DNA from: Spongiibacteraceae bacterium | Lineage (GTDB): Bacteria; Pseudomonadota; Gammaproteobacteria; Pseudomonadales; PIVM01 | NCBI GenBank assembly: GCA_030618505.1 | Contig: JAUXDF010000039.1 | Coordinates: 1-14,281, forward strand | Direction: 5' to 3' | Length of the DNA stretch: 14,281 nt | Shown: piece by piece, positions 8,099 to 14,281 of the stretch | How positions within the stretch are numbered: the stretch's first letter is position 1 | How the letters are laid out: each line of letters starts with the position of its first letter | Position numbers and translations under genes: made by a program | Notes under the pieces: model-generated | What the model was told of the DNA's origin: nothing | The model's database searches: none | Seen by the model: the letters and a program-made list of their open reading frames with translations, nothing else

Positions 8099-8503
8099 GC
8101 TCGCCCCCAAAGGCATCAATAAAGTAAGCGCTTATTCTACAAACTTTTAGCCCATCCGTCCTAAATCCAGCCTCAATACTTGCTAGCATTTATGGCACAG
8201 TAAAGCCGGCACCCAGTGGAGCAGCCAACTCCTACGGATGATTTATCGCCTCCTGTAGTCTTCAGGCACTACACACTACTCATTGTTTTGCCCTTGAAGA
8301 TCCACACCGTAAGGTCATTGTTAATTTCTCGTTACCTGACAGGCATTGGCCTGATGGCATTTTTATTAAAAGGCATCGCTATTAAATCAGTGTTAGCCTC
8401 GGAGAGTCTCCCGTAATTAAAATAAAAACAATTGCAGGGTAGAATATAATACACTCGTCACATAAAAAAACAGTTCATCCCAAATTACGGATTATAATTT
8501 GAC
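8099..8503. other. Non-coding region between divergent genes
   Basis: This spacer must hold the promoters of the VOC gene (-) and the 260-aa gene (+). TATAAT occurs twice on the plus strand, at 8445-8450 and 8493-8498, but neither has a convincing -35 hexamer at 16-18 bp, so I do not call a promoter. A 66-codon GTG-initiated frame at 8216-8416 lacks a ribosome site and recognisable sequence and is not accepted as a gene. Confidence 0.5.
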
Positions 8504-9286
8504 GTGTTAAATTTATTTAAAGCTCGCCCCCTTATCGATCAAAGCAGCGCCGATTGGATTTTTGACACTTACGCCTGGGCGCTAGAGTACTTTGATAGCA
8601 ATGATTTTTTTACGCGAAGCCGCTTGATTCAACCCAGTAATGAATTTTTTCCTGGCAGGGTCGATAGTGTGCATGCAAAGGCAGAAAACATCTTTAATGC
8701 TACACTTAGCCATGCCGGGCTTAGTCATTGGCCGCTGGTATTACAAGCACCAGAACAGTTTCAAAACTCAGCGACTCCGTTGTTAAATATTCAATCTTTT
8801 GAGCGTAACTCTGGCAAGTCTAAGCTGCCATCGCTAAAGACTGATCAGCCTTTGCACTTAAGCTATAATCCGCAACAAACCCTAAAACCCGAAGACCTGT
8901 CATCAAGCTTCGCACACAACATTGCTCAGCAGCTCGCCTTTCAGTCACAGATTTTACCGCCTGGTGGCTCCGACTATTTTTTAGAAGGCACAGAAGTACT
9001 GGCTATATTTTTAGGTTTCGGTGTGATGTTCGCAAATTCTGCTTATACTTTTCGAGGCGGCTGCGGCAGCTGTTATAACGCTCAGGCTAATCGTCAAGCC
9101 ACCTTAACTGAAAATGATGTAATGTTTTCCCTGGCACTTTTCTGTCGCCTAAAAGAAATACCCGGCAGCGAGGCAACTCGCTTTTTAAAGAAACATTTAA
9201 GAAGCAGCTTTAAGCAGGCAACAAAGCAGATAAACGCTCAGCCACAAGAAAAGCTGGACAAATTGTTGGCGTTTAAAAAATATTAA
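8504..9286 (+). CDS. Conserved protein of unknown function with RGGCGSCYN signature
   Basis: This 260-aa protein has no signal peptide or membrane segment of clear strength. From memory it matches a family of hypothetical proteins found in gammaproteobacteria, distinguished by a C-terminal block: PPGGSDYFLEGTEVLAIFLG at 152-171, GFGVMFANSAYTFRGGCGSC at 171-190, then YNAQANRQATLTENDV, and a basic tail with LKKHLRSSFKQATKQI. The clustered acidic pair (Glu161, Glu164) and Cys187/Cys190 are the most likely functional residues; a metal site is conceivable but not shown. The middle (about 100-130) is low in conserved features. The start is a GTG at 8504: an in-frame stop lies three codons upstream and no ATG gives a better N-terminus. 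There is only a weak Shine-Dalgarno. The gene stands alone between the VOC gene and the orphan 196-aa gene. Confidence 0.82.
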   Translation: MLNLFKARPLIDQSSADWIFDTYAWALEYFDSNDFFTRSRLIQPSNEFFPGRVDSVHAKAENIFNATLSHAGLSHWPLVLQAPEQFQNSATPLLNIQSFERNSGKSKLPSLKTDQPLHLSYNPQQTLKPEDLSSSFAHNIAQQLAFQSQILPPGGSDYFLEGTEVLAIFLGFGVMFANSAYTFRGGCGSCYNAQANRQATLTENDVMFSLALFCRLKEIPGSEATRFLKKHLRSSFKQATKQINAQPQEKLDKLLAFKKY

Positions 9287-9332
9287 GGACTTGAGCCAAA
9301 ACCGTAGGCCGAAAAACCCAAGTACCTTGCTG

Positions 9333-9353
9333 CACCCTGCACCCTACACCCTG
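9333..9353. repeat. Three tandem 7-bp units (CACCCTG/CACCCTA/CACCCTG)
   Basis: Three contiguous heptamers follow the stop codon of the 260-aa gene; the middle one differs in one base. The array is short and lies in non-coding sequence. No function is assigned. Confidence 0.6.
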
Positions 9354-9387
9354 AAGCCCTTTTTATATTTGATTGACACACAATCCC

Positions 9388-9978
9388 CTAATGAATTAAA
9401 CGCTCCAAAGTATCCCTTAAACAATCAACACGCTCCTGAGCAAGCTCGGCTCTCTCTCGCACCTGCTGCACTTTTTCAGCACTCTCTTCCAGCGCCTCCT
9501 GGGTGCCCAGTCGCTCTGGCCAACTCCAGCATTCAGCAATGATGGGCAGCTGCATGTTCCGCTCCGAAATACGTTCTTGCAGTGACAGGCTATCTGCCAT
9601 CAAAGCCATAATATTGCCATAACTGTAGGTCAGCTGCCTTTTAACACCCTGCATTATCTGTAATATAAGCACGGGAACATCGGCCCTTACCAGCACTTCG
9701 TCAAACGTTGCTCCATTCAGAATTTGTAATTTTGCCTGAGCAACAACGTCCATATTTTCTTCTATATTCAGATAATCAGCTACCGCCTTTAAGGCCTGGC
9801 GATTATCGTTTTCTTTCAGCGCATAAATAATCTGATGGGCAGACTCAAAGTTGTTTTCAACAATAGATAAATCATCATCGAGATCATCAAGACTCTCATT
9901 CAGCGCTTGCATATAAGCATCATTGACCTGATACAAACCGAGTGGTTCAAGAATCTTGCCAATTATCGTGTGGGGCAT
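9388..9978 (-). CDS. Unrecognised 196-aa helical, acidic protein
   Basis: I do not recognise this protein. It is strongly predicted to be translated: ATG at 9978 is preceded by a near-perfect AAGGAGAG ribosome site six bases away. The N-terminal 40 residues include an acidic run (LDDLDDDL, 30-37). The middle (about 45-130) looks helical. The C-terminal 160-196 is rich in Glu, Arg, Ala and Leu in a heptad-like pattern and is probably a coiled coil. There is no signal peptide, membrane segment or catalytic motif. It is convergent with the 260-aa gene. Its first 38 codons and about 330 bp of upstream sequence recur about 1.09 kb to the right, where the coding part is decayed, so the gene once existed in at least two partial copies or its start lies in a mobile or recombining segment. 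Confidence 0.7.
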   Translation of the reverse strand: MPHTIIGKILEPLGLYQVNDAYMQALNESLDDLDDDLSIVENNFESAHQIIYALKENDNRQALKAVADYLNIEENMDVVAQAKLQILNGATFDEVLVRADVPVLILQIMQGVKRQLTYSYGNIMALMADSLSLQERISERNMQLPIIAECWSWPERLGTQEALEESAEKVQQVRERAELAQERVDCLRDTLERLIH

Positions 9979-10305
9979 AACACTCTCCTTGCAGGAAACG
10001 GCTCATCAATATCCCGGAAGTGTAATGCTAATTAAAGCTGCAGAATTGAGCCAAGATTATACCGAAGCTTTGAGCCCACTACTTATGACAATGTTATCTA
10101 AGGCGGCAAGTGCGGGGAGAAAATACGAGCCCGCGCTGTTTAACACATAAAGCGTCATTAATATTTAAGTCGTTCGGCGCATTATAATATTTCATCTGTT
10201 TCTCATTTGATCGCAATTGGTGTCCAATTCCTACAATTATGCGCATAAAGTTCAGTGCGAAAATGAACACCGTGAGAGGCAACTTTGTGCCAATTTCTGC
10301 CGGTC
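9865..10305. repeat. Long direct repeat, copy 1 (intact gene start plus upstream region)
   Basis: This segment of about 441 bp is repeated in the same orientation at 10958-11390. It covers the first 38 codons of the 196-aa gene (9865-9978), a 172-bp block (9979-10150) and a 142-bp block (10151-10292), with a short GCCGGTC match at the far end. Aligned by eye, the three parts have indels plus many changes, 22 differences without indels, and 8 differences without indels. The last block holds inverted repeats: AATTGG-TGT-CCAATT (10215-10229), the perfect palindrome TTATGCGCATAA (10237-10248) and GTTCA-N9-TGAAC (10250-10268). A TATAAT facing the gene (minus strand, 10186-10181) lacks a good -35. 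Identity claims need a computed alignment. Confidence 0.9.
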
Positions 10306-10383
10306 AGAAACAGGTAATCTTGCTGCTACACAGCACAAAATATTTCTCGAAAGTAATCCTAACGCTGACAGAAGGTGCGCGCG

Positions 10384-10635
10384 TTAGCGTGTCGCCTTGC
10401 TGTGATTGTTAGAAGCTGGCTGCTCGAGGCGTTCTGCAAGCCAAATTTTTATGATTGACTGCCTAGTTACTCCGAGGCGGCTAGCTTCCCTGTCTAGGGA
10501 GGTAATCATCCAAGTAGGGAAATCGACATTCACTCGCTTCTGTTCTTGGAGAGGGCGGCGCACCTTGGATAAATCAAGGGCGTGAGTGATGTCTTTGCCA
10601 TTATCAAAGTCAGAGTCAAATTTCTTAGCTTTCAT
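10384..10635 (-). CDS. brnA: BrnA-type antitoxin (ribbon-helix-helix)
   Basis: This 83-aa antitoxin is expected to neutralise BrnT by forming a complex and, with it, to bind and repress the operon promoter. The N-terminal 30 residues (KKFDSDFDNGKDITHALDLS, then KVRRPLQEQKR) form the flexible toxin-facing part. Residues 33-70 are a ribbon-helix-helix: strand RVNVDFP, then helices around WMITSLDREASRLG and TRQSIIKIWLAERLE. The order is toxin first, antitoxin second, as usual for brnTA. Its ATG lies inside the end of brnT (11-bp overlap), suggesting translational coupling; GAGG at 10645-10648 lies nine bases upstream. The last dozen residues are a polar tail. No clear terminator was found between the stop and repeat copy 1. 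Confidence 0.93.
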   Translation of the reverse strand: MKAKKFDSDFDNGKDITHALDLSKVRRPLQEQKRVNVDFPTWMITSLDREASRLGVTRQSIIKIWLAERLEQPASNNHSKATR

Positions 10636-10888
10636 AGATTTCTACCTCTTCTACTCTAGAGCGGCGGACGGATATGATTCGGATGTTGCCCCCTCTTGGG
10701 GTTACAACAGCAGACCAATGCATATCCTTGATGCGACCAATGACGAGGAATCTTGGTTCATCAGTGGTTTTCGCTGGTATTTCAAGGAGATAGGAGTCAT
10801 TCAAAAGCTCTTTGGCGGCAACAAAGTCAATACCATGCTTATCAAGGTTTGAAAGACTCTTTCGCTCATCAAATTCAAAATCAATCAT
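10625..10888 (-). CDS. brnT: BrnT-family ribonuclease toxin
   Basis: BrnT is a RelE-fold ribonuclease toxin that halts translation when free of BrnA. The 87-aa sequence has the family landmarks in order: FEFDERKSLSNLDKHGIDF (4-22), a LLEIPAKTTDEPRFLVIGRI stretch (34-53), HWSAVVTPRG (57-66) and RIISVRRSR (70-78) with the EEVEIYES end. Length and motifs look complete, so the toxin is probably functional. The ATG at 10888 is the only possible start, since an in-frame stop lies just upstream. No Shine-Dalgarno precedes it: the start codon sits in the left arm of an inverted repeat. It overlaps brnA by 11 bp. The operon lies between two direct repeats carrying a different gene's start region, which suggests acquisition as a unit. 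Confidence 0.94.
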   Translation of the reverse strand: MIDFEFDERKSLSNLDKHGIDFVAAKELLNDSYLLEIPAKTTDEPRFLVIGRIKDMHWSAVVTPRGGNIRIISVRRSRVEEVEIYES

Positions 10889-10924
10889 GGTATAAAAAAT
10901 ATACCATTATGGAGCTGGGTGCAA
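10887..10924 (-). promoter_or_regulatory. brnTA promoter and operator overlapping the start codon
   Basis: On the minus strand TTGCAC (10924-10919) and TATTTT (10901-10896) are separated by 17 bases, a reasonable sigma70 promoter. The -10 lies within an inverted repeat with 8-bp arms (ATGGTATA at 10887-10894, TATACCAT at 10900-10907) and a 5-base A-tract centre. Its left arm reaches two bases into the brnT ATG. Transcription starting about 7 bases after the -10 would begin at or within a base or two of the ATG. BrnTA operons are known to be autoregulated, so this repeat is the best operator candidate. Confidence 0.6.
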
Positions 10925-10957
10925 CGAGAAGATAAGGACAGGCACTCAAATATTGAA

Positions 10958-11063
10958 AGATAAATCATCATCAATGATCATCTAGATCTCTCAGTCAGCG
11001 CATGCATATAAGCATCATTGACCCGGTATAAGCCCAGGATTTTTCCAATTATATGTGGGGCAT
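10958..11063 (-). pseudogene. Decayed 5' fragment of the 196-aa gene
   Basis: This stretch matches the first 38 codons of the gene at 9388-9978. A one-base deletion after the third codon creates an immediate stop (ATG CCC CAC ATA TAA), and a further deletion of roughly 9 bases occurs around codons 10-14. The ribosome-site region (CAAGGAGG on the minus strand) is retained. Homology ends at about 10958, where unrelated sequence leading to brnT begins; no later part of the gene is present between here and brnT. Confidence 0.8.
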
Positions 11064-11390
11064 AACGCCCTCCTTGCAGGAAACTGCTCACCCATACCCT
11101 GGAAGCATAATGCTAATAAAAGCCACAGAATTGAGCCAAGATTATACCGAAGCTTTGAGCTTGCTACTTATGAGAATGTTATCTAAGGCGACAAGCGCGG
11201 GGAGAAAACACGAGCTAGCGCTGTTTAGCACATAAAGCGTCATTAATATTTAAGTCGTTCGGCGCTTTATAATATTACATCTGCTTCTCATTTGATCGCA
11301 ATTGGTGTCCAAATCCTACAATTATGCGCATAAAGTTCAGCGTGAAAATGAACACCGCGACAGGCAACTTTGTGCCATGAACAGCCGGTC
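10958..11390. repeat. Long direct repeat, copy 2 (decayed gene start plus upstream region)
   Basis: This is the second copy of the 9865-10305 segment, same orientation, about 433 bp. The difference in length comes from small deletions in the former coding part (106 against 114 bp). The 172-bp and 142-bp blocks (11064-11235, 11236-11377) align to copy 1 without gaps. TTATGCGCATAA is preserved exactly (11322-11333), as are GTTCA-N9-TGAAC arms, although loop bases differ. The AATTGG-TGT arm at 11300 has lost perfect pairing (CCAAAT). The left junction, at about 10958, is 34 bp upstream of the brnT promoter. Confidence 0.9.
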
Positions 11391-11714
11391 GACGACGCAG
11401 ATATTCAACGTCCGCTCTATTAGTTTTTAAAAAAGTTCTACTGCGTATATTTGAGTGATTCAAAAGACCGCTTTTTCCACAATGCAGCCGGTCGTCAAAA
11501 ATGAACACATCTCGCACTGCTAAAAAAGCTGCCGTTCACAATCATTATTAAAATTTGGGCTGTGAGAGTCTGCTTATGTTAAGGGTTATCCGATAGCTGC
11601 CTGTCATTGAAGGTCTGGCAATAGCTCTTCAGTGCCAGGAGCGGTCATTCCGCAAGGTAGATAATTAAGGAGAAACTGAAGACTTCCTGGGGGCGTTTTT
11701 ACCTAGCTATAGAC
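11391..11714. other. Non-coding stretch right of repeat copy 2
   Basis: No gene is supported. The 10-mer CAGCCGGTCG at the end of repeat copy 2 (11382-11391) recurs at 11485-11494. A 6-bp hairpin (CTGGCA at 11615-11620, TGCCAG at 11633-11638, 12-base loop) lacks a T-tract on either side. Neither has an assigned role. Confidence 0.5.
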
Positions 11715-11745
11715 AAAAAAAACAAAATAAAACCCGCCGAAGCGG
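11715..11745 (-). terminator. Intrinsic terminator of the cysteine-rich lipoprotein gene
   Basis: Read on the minus strand, CCGC-TTCG-GCGG (11745-11734) is a stable tetraloop hairpin followed by G and a long T-rich tract (TTTTATTTTG then TTTTTTTT). This is the clearest terminator in the window. It lies about 94 bp beyond the lipoprotein stop codon. Confidence 0.8.
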
Positions 11746-11838
11746 CCTGATCACTGGACTTAGTTGTCTGCCCTATCGATCCCATCACCGGGGGTGACCT
11801 AACCGCGCAAGTTTCAAATGCGAGAGTGAGTCTCACAA

Positions 11839-12702
11839 TTATTGGTCTTCCAAATTCATAGTGGGCTGGGTTGTGGCTGGCCTCCAAAGCCAGATGCCAC
11901 CACCCCAACCGTCAGTGTTGTTAAACCACCCGACACTGTGAGTCTCATCGGGAAGGTAGCTAAAAGAGGCCGTGTAAGGGTCTTCTCCAGCCGGTGCAGG
12001 ATCCCGCACCATGCCGGCCAGGATTGCGATATCTACGGGACAATCGCCAAAACACACCGTGATGGTCTTGAAATCCTTGGAAATAGCCACGCCCGCTTGT
12101 TCGTCCTCCCTCTCTTGGAAAGGCCCTGTAAAGGGCGGGTTTACCCCGTAGGCATTGAATAAGGCACTAACCTCATCAATAGATGCCCACGTGTAGCCGG
12201 TCAAGTCAACTGTGCTCCCCGGCAGAGTGCCAGAGCAAACCCCAGAAGGACAAACCGCATTAACCTGATCGTAGGAATAGTCTAAAAAATCTACAGGTTG
12301 AAGCCATTCTTTGCCGTCACCAGGAATAGTGTCCGGGATAAGCTTAAATATAGGCATCAGGTAAAACGTCTGAGAGGAAGCGATGAGTGCTTCGATTGCT
12401 TCGTCCCCCTCTGCAGCTTCTGCCGATATTACGCATGCTGGATCGGTAGAGTCTCCGCAAAAGAAACCAAAACCCGAGTTCCACCTTTCAAGCGCCCAAC
12501 CTGAATTAGGAATGGCTGTGAACGTCTCTGTGTAACTCGTATCGTTCACCTGATGAATACAAATAGTGCCCTCAAGGCATGTACCCGAGCCGATTGACTG
12601 TACTTCTCCACCCTCTACAACAACCACTGCAAGTTTGCACCCTGCAATCACTCCAACCACACTTGCTAATACTAGAAACTTGATCGCTTTCATCATCGTC
12701 AT
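11839..12702 (-). CDS. Cysteine-rich predicted lipoprotein, function unknown
   Basis: This 287-aa protein starts with a lysine-containing hydrophobic leader ending VIAGC, so Cys22 is the predicted lipidation site. The next residue is Lys, so outer-membrane sorting is expected. Residues about 25-95 resemble the bacterial repeat domain seen in secreted proteins (VVVEGGEVQS; FTAIPNSGWALERW). Residues about 128-278 form a second module (GDGKEWLQPVDFLDYSYDQV; LTGYTWASIDEVSALFNAYG; GGGIWLWRP) that I recall from exported proteins of marine gammaproteobacteria, without known function. Eight further cysteines fall in four close pairs (42/48, 82/90, 151/156, 217/221), consistent with periplasmic disulfides. 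GGGGAGA about eight bases upstream supports the ATG at 12702. It appears monocistronic, with its own terminator. It could be secreted rather than anchored if the lipobox is not used. Confidence 0.82.
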   Translation of the reverse strand: MTMMKAIKFLVLASVVGVIAGCKLAVVVVEGGEVQSIGSGTCLEGTICIHQVNDTSYTETFTAIPNSGWALERWNSGFGFFCGDSTDPACVISAEAAEGDEAIEALIASSQTFYLMPIFKLIPDTIPGDGKEWLQPVDFLDYSYDQVNAVCPSGVCSGTLPGSTVDLTGYTWASIDEVSALFNAYGVNPPFTGPFQEREDEQAGVAISKDFKTITVCFGDCPVDIAILAGMVRDPAPAGEDPYTASFSYLPDETHSVGWFNNTDGWGGGIWLWRPATTQPTMNLEDQ

Positions 12703-13282
12703 GACGATATCTCCCCATTAGTCAGCCTCGTACATGTCAAAGATAAAGGCCTTTCAGACAACAGTATTTGATCTGTATTAATATGCACGTATTTATAGTA
12801 AGGTTATTTTGAGATATGAAACCTCCTTTTTATGTGGTTTCTTTAACATTTGGAAGAACAAGCTGACTGTGAAACCAGCAATCATCGATAGTCTAGAATT
12901 GGCACGAAGCCGGATTTTTTTCTTATGAAAATATACGAACAGTCCTCCTTCAACAGCGAAGCCTACGATTTTTTATAAACGGCATCGAGCAGCAGCTTTC
13001 TTAGAAATATTCGAGAAATACTTCTCTGGAGACAGTCTACTTACTAAGCTAATTTCTAAAAATCAGTTCGATGTTCCAATGACGGCACACACTTGCCCCT
13101 TCAATTCGGTTTTAGACCGCCAGCTTTAGAGCACCGCCTCCTCTTCCATTCCAATAAAACAAAAATTGCTCTACTGTCTGCTACCTGGAAACATTTCTTG
13201 GAAAGTGATTTTCACGACCGACCGTTTTGGGCACTTTACAGACATTATATGTGTGAAATGAAACTTTATGTGATAGTCATTA
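12703..13282. other. Non-coding or decayed region between the lipoprotein gene and hflX
   Basis: No convincing gene is present in these 580 bp. The plus strand is open for 66 codons from 12929 to 13126 but has no usable start codon near its beginning and no recognisable homology. A 10-bp palindrome AAAGGCCTTT lies upstream of the lipoprotein gene. I see no terminator for hflX and no well-spaced promoter. Confidence 0.5.
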
Positions 13283-14281
13283 CTAGGCAATATTCGTGGC
13301 GCGCATCAACAAACTATCTGCATCGATGCCTTCCTGGCTCAGCAATCTCAATAAGTCACTTTTCGGCAGTCGCAGCTCCAATTCACTGCTACCATCATCC
13401 TGATAGAGTTCATTCAATACCGCTGCCTGCTCATATAATTTGGCTCGCAGACGGCCTTGCTGCAAACTTAAGGGCAGGCGCAGATGTAATATCTCCTCAC
13501 CGAGAAGCTCCGACAAAGCCTGCATCAGCAAGTCTACGCCTAAGCCATTTTTTGCCGACAACCATACCCGCTCGACCTTGCCTGATTCATTTCGATCCAG
13601 ACGCGGCTGCATGCCATCGATTAAATCAATTTTATTATAAACCTGCAGGCAGGGAATTTTATCAGCTTTGATTTCCGTTAATACTGCCTCCACTTGCTCG
13701 ATATTATCCAGCCGTTCGGAATCTGGCGCATCGATAATATGCACTAATAAATCAGCCTCGGCAGCCTCCTCCAGCGTTGCCTTGAAGGCTTCAACCAGCT
13801 TATGGGGCAAGTGGCGAATAAAACCCACGGTGTCAGCCAATACAATAGGGCCGGCATCAGGCAGCTGTAATCGCCGCATGGTTGGATCAAGAGTAGCGAA
13901 AAGCTGATCGGCGGCGTAGACCTTAGAGTCCGTCATGAAATTAAACAAAGTAGATTTACCGGCATTGGTATAGCCGACAAAGGAGACTGAAGGAATCTCG
14001 GCACGCTTGCGTGCCCGGCGACCCTGCTGACGCTGTTTATGGACTTTATCGAGGCGACCAAGAACTGATTTGATGCGTGCGCGCAACAGCCGTCGATCCG
14101 TTTCCAGCTGGGTTTCACCTGGCCCGCGCAGACCAATACCGCCTTTTTGTCGCTCCAGGTGAGTCCAGCCACGAACCAGTCGTGTTGATGCATGGCGTAG
14201 CTGAGCCAACTCCACCTGCAGCTTTCCCTCATGGGTACGCGCTCGCTGGGCAAAAATATCAAGAATCAAACCGGTACGATC
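13283..14281 (-). CDS. hflX: GTPase HflX, N-terminus beyond the window
   Basis: HflX is a ribosome-associated GTPase that splits or rescues stalled 70S ribosomes under stress. The frame is open to the last base of the window (DRTGLILDIFAQRA), so about 95 N-terminal residues are missing compared with E. coli HflX (426 aa); 332 residues are visible. The conserved linker GGIGLRGPGETQLETDRR leads into the G domain. All G motifs are present: GYTNAGKST (G1), ATLDPT (G2), DTVGFI (G3), NKID (G4) and SAK (G5). A C-terminal domain with LRLPKSDLLRLLSQEG follows. The TTG at 14269-14267 encodes an internal Leu and is not the start. In gammaproteobacteria hflX usually follows hfq, which would lie outside the window to the right. 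No internal stop or frameshift is seen. Confidence 0.96.
   Translation of the reverse strand, partial: DRTGLILDIFAQRARTHEGKLQVELAQLRHASTRLVRGWTHLERQKGGIGLRGPGETQLETDRRLLRARIKSVLGRLDKVHKQRQQGRRARKRAEIPSVSFVGYTNAGKSTLFNFMTDSKVYAADQLFATLDPTMRRLQLPDAGPIVLADTVGFIRHLPHKLVEAFKATLEEAAEADLLVHIIDAPDSERLDNIEQVEAVLTEIKADKIPCLQVYNKIDLIDGMQPRLDRNESGKVERVWLSAKNGLGVDLLMQALSELLGEEILHLRLPLSLQQGRLRAKLYEQAAVLNELYQDDGSSELELRLPKSDLLRLLSQEGIDADSLLMRATNIA

Noticed and set aside
8216..8416. 66-codon GTG-initiated frame with hydrophobic stretches
   Set aside because: No ribosome site, no homology that I recognise, and a neighbouring frame is equally open.
9333..9353. Telomere-like or CRISPR-like array of CACCCTG units
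   Set aside because: Only three contiguous 7-bp units without spacers; too short for either interpretation.
9956..10150. 64-codon plus-strand frame, similar to a 60-codon frame at 11053-11235 in the other repeat copy
   Set aside because: Both frames stay open because the DNA is duplicated. Most differences between them change the amino acid, there is no ribosome site, and they overlap the start of the well-supported minus-strand gene or its remnant.
10321..10335. Hairpin TGCTG-CTACA-CAGCA as a terminator for brnTA
   Set aside because: The stem is only 5 bp and no T-tract follows on the minus strand.
9865..11390. Integron-like cassette array with attC sites around brnTA
   Set aside because: Toxin-antitoxin genes are common in integrons, and the repeats have palindromes, but I find no integrase gene and no paired core-site arms typical of attC.
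12929..13126. 66-codon open stretch on the plus strand that reads like protein
   Set aside because: There is no start codon near its beginning, no ribosome site and no recognised motif. Its length is within what chance allows.
13093..13671. 192-codon plus-strand frame
   Set aside because: Its second two-thirds is antisense to the certain hflX gene and its composition is not protein-like.

Overview
The window looks like chromosomal DNA from a gammaproteobacterium, probably a marine one with a mid-40s GC genome. This rests on protein resemblance only: MobB, ClsA-type cardiolipin synthase, a UspE-like tandem universal stress protein, HflX and a DUF6279 lipoprotein are all of gammaproteobacterial style. 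No rRNA or other phylogenetic marker is present, so genus is not assigned. There is no transposase, integrase, phage gene, tRNA, rRNA or CRISPR array.

Positions 1-9.4 kb are compact, ordinary chromosome. A 5'-truncated mobB (+) converges, with a 4-bp overlap, on a minus-strand pair: cardiolipin synthase followed 37 bp later by a class I glutamine amidotransferase. Divergent from these is a DUF6279-type lipoprotein, then a 730-aa c-di-GMP protein in which an aromatic-sensing XylR_N-V4R module is joined to GGDEF and EAL domains. A terminator follows. Next come a UspE-like stress protein (+), a double-VOC protein (-) and a conserved 260-aa protein of unknown function (+).

Positions 9.4-13.3 kb are looser and accessory in character. 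An unrecognised 196-aa gene (-) and its upstream region are present twice in direct orientation (about 9865-10305 and 10958-11390). A BrnT/BrnA toxin-antitoxin operon lies between the copies. The second copy keeps only a decayed 5' fragment of the gene. The best-conserved part of the repeat is non-coding: 8 differences in 142 bp and no indels, against 22 in 172 bp in the adjoining block and indels in the coding fragment. The brnT start codon lies in a 21-bp inverted repeat with no Shine-Dalgarno, suggesting an operator and leaderless translation. After a largely empty stretch and a clear terminator comes a cysteine-rich lipoprotein (-), then about 580 bp with no convincing gene.

From 13.28 kb to the window end is the C-terminal three-quarters of HflX (-), whose N-terminus lies beyond the window.

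The two most distinctive items are the XylR_N-V4R-GGDEF-EAL protein, which predicts ligand-controlled c-di-GMP turnover, and the repeat-flanked brnTA locus. I did not find a clearly new multi-gene system.
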